The notes beneath the pieces were generated by a model, which did no database searches, had not been told where the DNA came from, and worked only from the letters and a program-made list of their open reading frames with translations. This document shows positions 8,475 to 16,707 of a DNA stretch of 64,000 bases, in pieces (position 1 is the stretch's first letter; each line of letters opens with the position of its first letter). Origin of the DNA: Scandinavium vulneris_A. Its GTDB lineage: Bacteria; Pseudomonadota; Gammaproteobacteria; Enterobacterales; Enterobacteriaceae. The position numbers and the translations under genes are program-made. The DNA is taken from NCBI GenBank assembly GCA_046518185.1, contig JBKGRZ010000001.1, positions 310,001-374,000 of the forward strand, read 5' to 3'.

Positions 8475-9262
8475 TGAAAACGGTTCCTGTCTGGCTGATA
8501 GACGCATTCAGCGATCGTAACTTTGCCGGGAATCCGGCGGCAGTGTGCGCCCTTGAGCAGTGGCTGCCCGATGAACAGCTGCTGCAAATGGCGCAGCAGC
8601 ATAATCAATCGGAGACCGCATTCTTTATTCCAGCCAAAGGCGGCTTCGAGCTGCGTTGGTTTACTACGCGTAATGAGGTCAACCTGTGCGGGCACGCCAC
8701 GCTCGCAACCGCACATGTCATTTTCAATCATCTCGATTACCCGGATGCCCGCATTCATTTTGATACGCTGTCCGGCAGGCTGACGGTCAGCCGGGAAGGC
8801 GACTGGCTGACGCTCGATTTCCCCGCCGGGCCAACGGTCGAGCAGACCCCACCCGCGGAGATGTTGGCCGCGCTGGGCATTACGCAATATGTTCATGCGC
8901 GCAAAGGGCGGGCGTGGCTGATTGAGCTGGAAAGTCGGGCGCAGGTTGAGACGATAACCCCGAATATCGATGCCATGATACCGGTTGAGCACAAGGTCAC
9001 GATCACCGCCAAAGGCAGTGATGATTACGATTTTGTCAGCCGCTTTTTCTCGCCGGGTGAAGCGGTATGGGAAGATCCGGTCACCGGCTCGGCGCACACG
9101 ATGCTTATTCCGTACTGGAGTGAAAAATTCGCTAAAACGCAGATGCTGGCGCGTCAGGTTTCTGCCCGTGGTGGCGATGTGCGTTGTGAACTGCAGGGTA
9201 ATCGCGTGCTGATGAGCGGTACGGCGGTGACCTGGATGCAGGGAAAGATTTTGCTGCGCTAA
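8474..9262 (+). CDS. PhzF family isomerase/epimerase (copy 2)
   Basis: The start is taken at the ATG at 8474-8476, with AAGGAG at 8461-8466; a GTG 3 nt earlier is too near that site. The 262-residue product mirrors copy 1 motif for motif: IDAFSDRNFAGNPAAVCAL, HNQSETAFF, NEVNLCGHATLATAHV and EDPVTGSAHT. The two are clearly tandem duplicates that have diverged through the middle (about 100-180). Having both suggests either a heterodimer or two related substrates, which is inference. It is convergent with ptrR, 18 nt away. Confidence 0.88.
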   Translation: MKTVPVWLIDAFSDRNFAGNPAAVCALEQWLPDEQLLQMAQQHNQSETAFFIPAKGGFELRWFTTRNEVNLCGHATLATAHVIFNHLDYPDARIHFDTLSGRLTVSREGDWLTLDFPAGPTVEQTPPAEMLAALGITQYVHARKGRAWLIELESRAQVETITPNIDAMIPVEHKVTITAKGSDDYDFVSRFFSPGEAVWEDPVTGSAHTMLIPYWSEKFAKTQMLARQVSARGGDVRCELQGNRVLMSGTAVTWMQGKILLR

Positions 9263-9280
9263 GGCCTGCATCCCGGCGTA

Positions 9281-10159
9281 TTAAACCGTAGGCGCGGCCT
9301 GGGGCTGCTCATTCAGCAGGCTAATAAAGGCTTCGAGTTGACGGGTCATCCCGCCGCGTCGCCACACCAGCCAGGTCGTCAGCCAGCGCCACTTTTCCGC
9401 CAGCGGCCAGGCGTCGACCTGGTGATGTCCGGGCATACTTTCCAGCATGCTGCGGGGGATCATCGCCAGACCCGCACCGGCAATCACGCAGGCCAGCATT
9501 CCGTGGTAAGACTCCATTTCGTGAATGCGCCCCGGCGTGGCGCGATCGGCGTGAAACCAGCTTTCAAAATGACGGCGGTACGAACAATTGGCGCGAAACG
9601 CGTAAATACTGGTGCCGCTAACTTCACTTGCTCGCGTCACCGGGGCATGGCCTTTTGGGGTGACGATCATCATTTCTTCCTGATATACCGGCACCCCTTC
9701 AAGACTGGGGTGCATCACCGGCCCGTCGACAAATGCCGCGCTTAACCGGCCTTCGGTCACCCCGTCAATCATGGTGCCTGACGGGCCGGTTGCCAGATCG
9801 AACTGAATTTTGGGATAACGCTGGTTGTACAGCGCCAATGTCGGCGGAATGCGCACCGCGGCGGTACTCTCCAGCGAGCCTAAGGAAAACAGGCCCTGAG
9901 GTTCATCGCCTGCGACCACCATTCTCGCCTCATCGACCAGGGCCAGGATCTGCTGACTGTAGCGCAGAAAACTGTGTCCGGCGGGGGATAAACGCAGGCG
10001 CTGGTTTTCACGGATGAACAGTTCCACCCCCAAATCCGCTTCCAGCTGGCGGATACGGGTCGTCAGATTCGAGGGCACGCGATGCACCTTTTGCGCGGCC
10101 TGGGTAATACTTCCGGTCAGGGCGACGGCGTTGAACATCTCAAGCTGGGTTAAGTCCAT
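9281..10159 (-). CDS. ptrR: LysR-family regulator PtrR (YneJ)
   Basis: The 292-residue LysR protein starts MDLTQLEMFNAVALTGSITQ, with the helix-turn-helix at about 17-37 and an effector domain from about 90. It is divergent from sad with a 105-nt shared regulatory region, the same arrangement and length as E. coli yneJ/ptrR, whose product controls sad in putrescine and GABA use. A self-activating or self-repressing role is usual for LysR proteins. Confidence 0.9.
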   Translation of the reverse strand: MDLTQLEMFNAVALTGSITQAAQKVHRVPSNLTTRIRQLEADLGVELFIRENQRLRLSPAGHSFLRYSQQILALVDEARMVVAGDEPQGLFSLGSLESTAAVRIPPTLALYNQRYPKIQFDLATGPSGTMIDGVTEGRLSAAFVDGPVMHPSLEGVPVYQEEMMIVTPKGHAPVTRASEVSGTSIYAFRANCSYRRHFESWFHADRATPGRIHEMESYHGMLACVIAGAGLAMIPRSMLESMPGHHQVDAWPLAEKWRWLTTWLVWRRGGMTRQLEAFISLLNEQPQAAPTV

Positions 10160-10264
10160 AGCGTTCTCATATCGTGAATGGAGTGGTTAATATTATTCAT
10201 TTTCCATAAATAGCAGAGTGGGCCACTATTAGGCAACAGCCTCAGTAAACAGAGAGAATAAATC

Positions 10265-11650
10265 ATGACATCACCTGCAACTCACGCCATTTCCCTTAAC
10301 CCCGCCACCGGTGAAACGCTGTCGACCCTGGCATGGGCCACCCAAGATGATGTTAATCAGGCGGTCGCTCTGGCAGACAGTGGTTTTCGTGAGTGGAAAC
10401 GCACGTCCGTCGCCGATCGTGCAGCTGCGCTGCGTAACGTGGGTAACGTTTTGCGGCTACACGCGGAAGAGATGGCGCAGATGATCAGCCGCGAAATCGG
10501 CAAGCCGATTGTTCAGGCCCGCGGCGAAGTGACCAAATCTGCCAATCTGTGTGACTGGTACGCCGAGCAGGGCCCGGCGATGCTGTCGACGCAAGCCACC
10601 CAGGTTGAGAATAATAAAGCGGTGATTGAATACCGTCCGCTGGGCCCGATTATGGCGGTGATGCCGTGGAACTTCCCACTGTGGCAAGTGATGCGCGGTG
10701 CGGTGCCGATCCTGTTGGCGGGTAACAGCTACCTGCTGAAACATGCCCCGAACGTCATGGGGAGTGCGAAGCTGATTGGCGATATCTTTAGTGAAGCGGG
10801 CATTCCTGCGGGCGTGTTCGGCTGGGTGAATGCGACCAACGAGGGCGTTTCGCACATGATTAACGACTCGCGTATCGCCGCCGTGACCCTGACCGGCAGC
10901 ATGCGTGCCGGGAAAGCGATTGGGGCGCAGGCCGGAGCAGCGCTGAAAAAATGCGTTCTCGAACTGGGGGGGGCTGACCCGTTTATCGTGTTGAACGATG
11001 CCGATATAGATGAAGCGGTCAACGCGGCGGTGATTGGCCGTTATCAGAATACCGGACAGGTCTGTGCGGCGGCGAAACGCTTTATCGTTGAAGCGGGCAT
11101 TGCCGATGTGTTCACCGAGAAGTTCGTTGCGGCGGCCGCCAAACTGAAAATGGGCAATCCGCAGGACGAACAAAACTACATCGGACCCATGGCGCGGTAC
11201 GATCTGCGTGATGAACTGCATGACCAGGTGACCGCCACGCTGGAAGAGGGAGCCACGCTGCTGCTCGGCGGGGAGAAGATCGCCGGGAAAGGGAACTACT
11301 ATCCTGCAACGGTGCTGGGGAACGTCACGCCAAACATGACCGCGTTTCGTCAGGAGATGTTCGGCCCGGTGGCGGCGATTACCGTTGCTCGTGACGCCTC
11401 CCATGCGCTGGCGCTGGCAAACGACAGTGATTTCGGGCTTTCTGCCACGGTGTATACCGCTGATGAAAAACAGGCGCAGCGCTTTGCCGATGAGCTGGAA
11501 TGTGGTGGTGTATTTATCAACGGCTACAGCGCCTCTGATGCCCGCGTCGCCTTTGGCGGAGTAAAGAAAAGCGGCTTCGGTCGCGAGCTGTCGCACTTCG
11601 GCCTGCATGAGTTCTGTAACGTGCAGACCGTATGGAAAGATCGTCAGTAG
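10265..11650 (+). CDS. sad: NAD+-dependent succinate semialdehyde dehydrogenase Sad (YneI)
   Basis: The 461-residue aldehyde dehydrogenase has all catalytic parts: PWNFPLWQVMRGAVPILLAG (Asn of the oxyanion hole, about 138), LELGGADPFIVL (general-base Glu, about 230) and NTGQVCAAAKRF (catalytic Cys, about 264). Length and sequence match E. coli Sad, which oxidises succinate semialdehyde from GABA/putrescine breakdown to succinate. It is controlled, by inference, by the divergent ptrR. A REP-like hairpin and a 7-bp tandem repeat follow the stop. Confidence 0.95.
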   Translation: MTSPATHAISLNPATGETLSTLAWATQDDVNQAVALADSGFREWKRTSVADRAAALRNVGNVLRLHAEEMAQMISREIGKPIVQARGEVTKSANLCDWYAEQGPAMLSTQATQVENNKAVIEYRPLGPIMAVMPWNFPLWQVMRGAVPILLAGNSYLLKHAPNVMGSAKLIGDIFSEAGIPAGVFGWVNATNEGVSHMINDSRIAAVTLTGSMRAGKAIGAQAGAALKKCVLELGGADPFIVLNDADIDEAVNAAVIGRYQNTGQVCAAAKRFIVEAGIADVFTEKFVAAAAKLKMGNPQDEQNYIGPMARYDLRDELHDQVTATLEEGATLLLGGEKIAGKGNYYPATVLGNVTPNMTAFRQEMFGPVAAITVARDASHALALANDSDFGLSATVYTADEKQAQRFADELECGGVFINGYSASDARVAFGGVKKSGFGRELSHFGLHEFCNVQTVWKDRQ

Positions 11651-11653
11651 TTT

Positions 11654-11690
11654 ACGCCCGGCGGCGCTTGTGCTTGCCGTGCCTACGACC
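11654..11690. repeat. REP-like palindromic element
   Basis: The stretch CCCGGCGGCGCTTGTGCTTG followed by CCGTGCCTACG has the layout of an enterobacterial repetitive extragenic palindrome (GC-rich arms ending in CCTACG). It lies just after sad, a typical position. The arms are imperfect. Confidence 0.5.
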
Positions 11691-11709
11691 TACGACCTAC
11701 GACCTACGA
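11682..11709. repeat. 7-bp tandem repeat, four copies of CCTACGA
   Basis: Four perfect head-to-tail copies of CCTACGA start at 11682, 11689, 11696 and 11703. The first copy overlaps the end of the REP-like element, suggesting slippage expansion of the REP tail. Confidence 0.95.
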
Positions 11710-11794
11710 ACGCGCAACGGTAATGCGCTTTCGTCTGCCTACCTGACGCTGATATACTCGCAGGCCGAAATTGGCCTGCGGGCAAGGAGCAAGA

Positions 11795-12721
11795 GTGGCA
11801 ACGGTCATCAACAACAGCATGCTGGAATCAGTCCTGGCAGAAGTGAAACCTCTGATTGGACAAGGCAGGGTGGCGGACTATATTCCGGCGCTGGCCTGCG
11901 TCGACGGCACAAAGCTTGGGATTGCCATCAGCACCGTCGATGGGCAGCATTTTAGCGCCGGGGATGCGCAGGAACGCTTCTCTATCCAGTCAATTTCGAA
12001 AGTGCTGAGTCTGGTGGTGGCAATGAACCACTATGCGGAAGATGAGATCTGGCAGCGGGTGGGAAAAGATCCGTCCGGCCAGCCGTTTAACTCGCTGCTA
12101 CAGCTTGAAATTGAGCAAGGCATTCCGCGCAACCCGTTTATTAATGCCGGGGCGCTGGTGGTGTGTGACATGCTGCAAAGTCGTCTTAGTGCACCGCGTC
12201 AGCGGATGCTGGAAATTGTGCGCAAGCTGTCGGGCGTGGACGATATCGCCTACGATGCGGTGGTAGCGCGTTCGGAGTTCGACCATTCGGCGCGTAATGC
12301 CGCCATTGCCTGGCTAATGAAATCGTTCGGCAATTTCGATAATGACGTGACCACCGTTTTACAGAATTACTTCCACTATTGCGCCCTGAAGATGAACTGT
12401 AGCGAGCTGGCGCAAACGTTCCTGTTCCTTGCCAATCAGGGGCATTTCCCGCAGCGAGAGCAACCCATTATCACGCCGTTACAGGCGCGACAGGTCAATG
12501 CGTTGATGGCGACCAGCGGGATGTATCAAAATTCCGGGGAGTTTGCCTGGCGCGTCGGGCTGCCAGCAAAATCGGGCGTGGGCGGGGGGATCGTGGCGAT
12601 CGTACCGCAGGAGATGGCGATTGCCGTCTGGAGTCCGGAGCTTGATGCGGCCGGTAACTCGCTGGCGGGTGCGGCGGTGTTGGAAAAACTCACCCAGCGC
12701 ATGGGGCATTCGGTCTACTGA
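11795..12721 (+). CDS. glsB: Glutaminase 2 GlsB (YneH)
   Basis: The start is the GTG at 11795, with AAGGAG 5 nt before it; this gives 308 residues, the E. coli GlsB length, while upstream in-frame codons give extra unmatched residues. The serine-dependent beta-lactamase-like fold shows the catalytic SIQSISKV (S-x-x-K) motif at about 64-71, then NPFINAGALVV and the KSGVGGGI block near 255. The enzyme hydrolyses glutamine to glutamate and ammonia. It follows sad, as in E. coli, but a promoter in the 144-nt gap is likely. Confidence 0.93.
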   Translation: MATVINNSMLESVLAEVKPLIGQGRVADYIPALACVDGTKLGIAISTVDGQHFSAGDAQERFSIQSISKVLSLVVAMNHYAEDEIWQRVGKDPSGQPFNSLLQLEIEQGIPRNPFINAGALVVCDMLQSRLSAPRQRMLEIVRKLSGVDDIAYDAVVARSEFDHSARNAAIAWLMKSFGNFDNDVTTVLQNYFHYCALKMNCSELAQTFLFLANQGHFPQREQPIITPLQARQVNALMATSGMYQNSGEFAWRVGLPAKSGVGGGIVAIVPQEMAIAVWSPELDAAGNSLAGAAVLEKLTQRMGHSVY

Positions 12722-12849
12722 TCGGGCGATACGCATCGGTAACGTATCTGGCCACTGGGCTATAAATAACTGTCCGGGATAATTGTTAATGCGCGTATTG
12801 TGATCAATAGTAGTAAGCATTCCCGATGAGTCACCTCGTTATTCCCGAA

Positions 12850-12870
12850 ATAATCGCCAATAGCGATTAT
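12850..12870. promoter_or_regulatory. Perfect inverted repeat in the leader of the diguanylate cyclase gene
   Basis: ATAATCGC (12850-12857) and GCGATTAT (12863-12870) flank a 5-nt spacer, ending 14 nt before the ATG at 12885. It could be an operator or an RNA hairpin near the ribosome site; the sequence does not decide. Confidence 0.45.
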
Positions 12871-12884
12871 ATGGAAAGATATTA

Positions 12885-14324
12885 ATGCGTTCGATTTATG
12901 TTCCCCGGCTAACCGTATTTAGTGAAGCGCACATCCTGCGTAATGCCCTTTTCCTGTTTGCTATCACCACGCTGTTTTATGCGGTGGGAGCGATGCTCCG
13001 CCTGGTGCAGGAGCTGTCGCTGTTCTGGCCGCTGAATGCGGTTATGGCGGGGATATTCGCCCGTTACGTATGGCTTAACCGGCTGCACTATTATGCGATT
13101 TGCTATGGCGCGATGCTGCTTTTTGACGTGGTCACCACCCAATGGGGAATGGCCTCATTGATAATCAATGCGTCGAATATGGTGTTTATCGTGATCGTGG
13201 CGCAGCTGGTGATGCGTGATAAACAACAGGCGGGAAGTGAGCCCGGCCCGATTAACGCGCTGCGTCTGTTCTATTATTGCCTGATTGCTGCGGTATTTTG
13301 TGCGTTGCTGGGGGCGATAGGATCGGAGGGGATCGACCGACAGTCATTTATGCCGTCGCTGGCCGACTGGTTCAGCGAGCAATTTTCCACCGGGGTACTG
13401 ATTTTACCCTGCGTGATGACCCTGACGTTACCGCATGAAATTACCCGTATCCACTGGAAACAGCTGCTGCCGGTCTTGTTCCTGGTGCTCTCGGTGCTGG
13501 CGGCGATTGCTGTGGGCGGGGCAGGCAGCCTGGCGTTTCCCCTGTCGGCACTTATCTGGTGTGCAATCCGTTATCCGCTGCCGGTGACCTGTGCGCTGAC
13601 GCTCATTACCGGTGCCGCCGAAATCATTCTGGTCGCCAATTCGGTTATTAATCTAGCGGTCAGCGGCCCGCTGCAAACCGCACAGCTGTTTTCCACTCGC
13701 CTGGGGATAGCCACCCTGGCTATTAGTCCGGTGATCGTGTCGACCAGCGTGGCGGCGATTAACAATCTGATGCGCCAGGTGTCGCTGCGTGCCGACTTCG
13801 ATTTTCTCACCCGGGTTTATTCGCGTTCGGGTCTGTATGAAGCCCTGAAAAAACAGCCGGTGAATGCCAATCAGCATATGACGGTGATGTTGCTCGATAT
13901 CGATTTTTTCAAAAGCGTGAACGACAACTACGGGCACGAATGTGGGGATTATGTGCTGACGGCTTTCGCACGGCAGGTTCGTGAAGTGGTGGGCGAGCAG
14001 GGGCTGGTGGCGCGTATGGGCGGAGAAGAGTTTGTGGTGGCGGCGAAAACGCGCGACCCGCTGGACGGCTATCAGCTGGCAGAAAACATCCGCCGCCGCG
14101 TGGAATCAACGGTTTTCCATTGGCGACAACAGCCTTTGCGGACCACGGTCAGTATTGGAATCGGAAGTGGCACGCTGGGTAACCGAGCCACCATCGACGC
14201 TTTCAATGAATTGCTGGTGGAAGCCGATGAGTATCTATATCGCGCCAAAAAGGTCGGGCGTAACAAGACCTGCGCCAAATCAGTGGCAGAAACAGATATC
14301 CACCATCAAGAAGCTTCCGCCTGA
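12885..14324 (+). CDS. Membrane diguanylate cyclase (GGDEF), DgcF-like
   Basis: The 479-residue protein has about eight transmembrane helices in the first 300 residues (MASE-type sensor) followed by a GGDEF domain (about 305-470). The domain keeps DFLTRVYSRSGLYEAL, LLDIDFFKSVNDNYGHECGD and the active-site loop RMGGEEF, so it should make c-di-GMP. The product-inhibition I-site, RxxD before the GGEEF motif, reads GEQG here and is absent. Position between glsB and uxaB matches E. coli dgcF (yneF), though the E. coli protein as usually annotated is shorter, so I leave the symbol open. Confidence 0.85.
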   Translation: MRSIYVPRLTVFSEAHILRNALFLFAITTLFYAVGAMLRLVQELSLFWPLNAVMAGIFARYVWLNRLHYYAICYGAMLLFDVVTTQWGMASLIINASNMVFIVIVAQLVMRDKQQAGSEPGPINALRLFYYCLIAAVFCALLGAIGSEGIDRQSFMPSLADWFSEQFSTGVLILPCVMTLTLPHEITRIHWKQLLPVLFLVLSVLAAIAVGGAGSLAFPLSALIWCAIRYPLPVTCALTLITGAAEIILVANSVINLAVSGPLQTAQLFSTRLGIATLAISPVIVSTSVAAINNLMRQVSLRADFDFLTRVYSRSGLYEALKKQPVNANQHMTVMLLDIDFFKSVNDNYGHECGDYVLTAFARQVREVVGEQGLVARMGGEEFVVAAKTRDPLDGYQLAENIRRRVESTVFHWRQQPLRTTVSIGIGSGTLGNRATIDAFNELLVEADEYLYRAKKVGRNKTCAKSVAETDIHHQEASA

Positions 14325-14419
14325 ACGCGCGAGGTGCTAATAAGTAAACCCTATGGTCGGCTAGTTGTGTTATCAACATGTTAAGTGGATAGTAATGAGG
14401 TCTTCTAAAGGAGCCTCAC

Positions 14420-14956
14420 ATGACGTCGTCGACCCGGGTTATCTCCCTCTCTCACCATGATATTTTGCAACGGCTGCCGGCATTGACCGAGATTCTGGTC
14501 GACTGCGTCCACGGCGGTGCGTCCGTCAGCTTTATGCAACCCCTTCACCTGGATACTGCCACCGCTTTCTGGCAAAAGGTCGCCCAAAGTGTGGCAGCTT
14601 GTGAACGCGTGGTTCTGGCCGTGGAGCAGGCAGATGGCAGTCTGGTTGGCACCGTGCAACTGATCACCGATCTGCCAGAAAACCAACCGCATCGGGCGGA
14701 CGTCGCAAAGTTGTTAGTCCACTCTCGTGGCCGACGTCAGGGCGTTGCGGGCCAGCTAATGACGGCGCTGGAACAGGAAGCGGTACGCCAGGGTAAATCG
14801 GTTCTGGTGCTCGACACGGCGACGGGTAGCGGCGCGGAGAGCTTCTATCAGCGGTGTGGCTGGCAAAAGGTGGGTGAGATCCCACGCTACGCGCTGATGC
14901 CAGACGGCAAGATGACCGCCACCTCCGTATTTTATAAATTCCTGGAAAACCCTTAA
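14420..14956 (+). CDS. GNAT family N-acetyltransferase
   Basis: The 178-residue protein has the GNAT fold, with the acetyl-CoA pyrophosphate loop at RGRRQGVAGQLMTALEQEA (about 103-121) following VAKLLVHS, and the C-terminal SFYQRCGWQKVGEIP strand-helix. AGGAG lies before the ATG. The substrate is not evident; relatives include small-molecule and antibiotic acetyltransferases. In E. coli the corresponding spot holds yneG, which is unrelated, so this is a local replacement. Confidence 0.85.
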   Translation: MTSSTRVISLSHHDILQRLPALTEILVDCVHGGASVSFMQPLHLDTATAFWQKVAQSVAACERVVLAVEQADGSLVGTVQLITDLPENQPHRADVAKLLVHSRGRRQGVAGQLMTALEQEAVRQGKSVLVLDTATGSGAESFYQRCGWQKVGEIPRYALMPDGKMTATSVFYKFLENP

Positions 14957-15012
14957 AAAAGCTGCCAGCGGTTTGATCAAAACAGGGTTTCCTGGTTCTA
15001 AAGTCTGATAAG

Positions 15013-15027
15013 TTATTGGACCAATAA
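15013..15027. promoter_or_regulatory. Palindromic operator upstream of uxaB (ExuR/UxuR type)
   Basis: TTATTGG-A-CCAATAA is a perfect 15-bp palindrome 37 nt before the uxaB start. It contains the TTGG/CCAA core known for ExuR/UxuR operators of hexuronate genes in enterobacteria. Assignment to that regulator is inference. Confidence 0.6.
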
Positions 15028-15063
15028 CGCAGGCTGTATGACCAATCAATAAGGGAAACCATT

Positions 15064-16515
15064 GTGAAAACATTAAACCGCCGCGATTTTCCTGGCGCTC
15101 AGTACCCTGAACGCATCATTCAGTTCGGTGAAGGTAATTTCCTCCGCGCTTTTGTCGACTGGCAAATTGATCTCCTGAACCAACACACCGACCTCAATGC
15201 CGGGGTGGTTATCGTGCGCCCGATTGACAGCGATTTTCCGCCGTCACTCAGCACTCAGGACGGCCTGTACACCACCATTATTCGGGGTCTGAACGAGCAG
15301 GGCGAGGCGGTAAGTGACGCGCGCCTTATTCGATCGGTTAACCGTGAAATCAGTGCCTATGCCGATTATCAGGAATTCCTGAAACTGGCGCACAACCCGG
15401 CGATGCGTTTCGTCTTTTCTAACACCACCGAAGCGGGGATAAGCTATCACGCGGGCGATAAATTCGAAGACGCACCCGCCGTCAGTTATCCTGCCAAACT
15501 GACCCGTTTGCTGTTCGAACGTTACAGTCATTTCAACGGTGCGGCGGACAAAGGCTGGGTCATCATTCCGTGCGAACTGATTGATTACAACGGTGATGCG
15601 CTGCGTGAACTGGTGCTGCGCTATGCCCATGAATGGGCGCTGCCCGCAGCGTTCATCACCTGGTTGAATACCGCCAATGCCTTCTGTTCCACCCTGGTTG
15701 ACCGTATCGTGACCGGCTATCCGCGTGATGAAGCTGCCTCGCTTGAAGCTGAACTCGGTTATAAAGACGGCTTCCTCGACACTGCCGAACATTTCTATCT
15801 GTTCGTTATCCAGGGGCCGAAAACGCTGGCCAGTGAATTATGCCTCGATAAACTCTCGCTCAACGTGCTGATTGTCGATGACATCAAACCGTATAAAGAA
15901 CGCAAAGTGGCGATCCTCAATGGGGCGCACACCGCGCTGGTGCCGGTGGCGTATCAGGCCGGGCTGGATACCGTGGGTGAGGCGATGAACGATGCGGAAG
16001 TTTGCGCCTTTGTCGAAAAAGCGATTTACCAGGAAATCATCCCGGTGCTCGATTTGCCGCGCGATGAGCTGGAATCGTTCGCCAGTGCGGTTACCGGTCG
16101 TTTCCGCAATCCGTACATCAAGCATCAGCTGTTGTCGATTGCGTTGAACGGCATGACTAAATTCCGCACCCGTATTCTGCCGCAGCTGTTGGCGGGGCAG
16201 GTGGCAACCGGTACATTACCGGCTCGACTGACCTTTGCGCTGGCGGCGCTGATTGCGTTCTACCGTGCGGAACGTAACGGTGAAAGCTATCCTGTGCAGG
16301 ACGATGCGCACTGGATGGATCGCTTCCAGCAGCTGTGGGCGTTACATCGCGACAAGCAAATCAGTACCACGTCGCTGGTTGAATCCGTGCTGTCGGTGAA
16401 AGATCACTGGGAGCAGGATTTGACCGACGTTCATGGCCTGGTTGAACAGGTGACGCGGGACCTCGACAGCATTCTGACCAAAGGCATGCGTGAAGCGGTC
16501 AAACCGCTTTGCTAA
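15064..16515 (+). CDS. uxaB: Altronate oxidoreductase (tagaturonate reductase)
   Basis: The 483-residue protein, the same length as E. coli UxaB, belongs to the mannitol dehydrogenase/polyol family. It has an N-terminal nucleotide-binding region (IIQFGEGNFLRAFVDW, about 19-34) and the catalytic signature KERKVAILNGAHTALVPVAY (about 278-297, Lys/Asn/His). It interconverts D-tagaturonate and D-altronate with NADH in galacturonate breakdown. The start is GTG (GTGAAAACA), with a GGGAA ribosome site. A palindrome resembling hexuronate-regulator operators lies upstream, and a terminator follows. Confidence 0.96.
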   Translation: MKTLNRRDFPGAQYPERIIQFGEGNFLRAFVDWQIDLLNQHTDLNAGVVIVRPIDSDFPPSLSTQDGLYTTIIRGLNEQGEAVSDARLIRSVNREISAYADYQEFLKLAHNPAMRFVFSNTTEAGISYHAGDKFEDAPAVSYPAKLTRLLFERYSHFNGAADKGWVIIPCELIDYNGDALRELVLRYAHEWALPAAFITWLNTANAFCSTLVDRIVTGYPRDEAASLEAELGYKDGFLDTAEHFYLFVIQGPKTLASELCLDKLSLNVLIVDDIKPYKERKVAILNGAHTALVPVAYQAGLDTVGEAMNDAEVCAFVEKAIYQEIIPVLDLPRDELESFASAVTGRFRNPYIKHQLLSIALNGMTKFRTRILPQLLAGQVATGTLPARLTFALAALIAFYRAERNGESYPVQDDAHWMDRFQQLWALHRDKQISTTSLVESVLSVKDHWEQDLTDVHGLVEQVTRDLDSILTKGMREAVKPLC

Positions 16516-16521
16516 AATCTG

Positions 16522-16546
16522 ACCCGGCCACCGTGCCGGGTTTATA
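16522..16546 (+). terminator. Intrinsic terminator of uxaB
   Basis: ACCCGGC (16522-16528) and GCCGGGT (16535-16541) make a 7-bp stem with a 6-nt loop followed by TTATAAT, 7 nt after the stop codon. Confidence 0.75.
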
Positions 16547-16643
16547 ATATGCGCAATTAGTTACAACATACATATGGGCTTTATTAAATACCCCTTCTTA
16601 AACTCCTCTGCGGTTATAGCTTGATAGTCAATTCTCTGGCAGG

Positions 16644-16707
16644 TGAGCCAATTCCTGCATTTATTCGGCTCACAATTAGAGCCGAATAAAGTGCCGTTTT
16701 CGGCTCA
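16644..16707. promoter_or_regulatory. Operator-like repeat cluster downstream of the fic gene
   Basis: Four copies of the half-site TGAGCCGAAT or close variants lie here. They are TGAGCCAATT at 16644-16653, ATTCGGCTCA at 16663-16672, AGAGCCGAAT at 16678-16687, and TTCGGCTCA at 16699-16707, the last overlapping the fic stop codon. The middle two form a perfect dyad of 9-bp arms with a 7-nt spacer. A matching cluster is found at the fic start. Confidence 0.7.

Noticed and set aside
8450..9271. Open frame of 273 codons on the - strand across the second PhzF gene
   Set aside because: It is antisense to a conserved enzyme, without ribosome site or recognisable domain.
10457..11608. Open frame of 383 codons on the - strand inside sad
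   Set aside because: It lies fully antisense to a clearly functional aldehyde dehydrogenase, and its Arg/His-rich translation reflects mirror codon bias.
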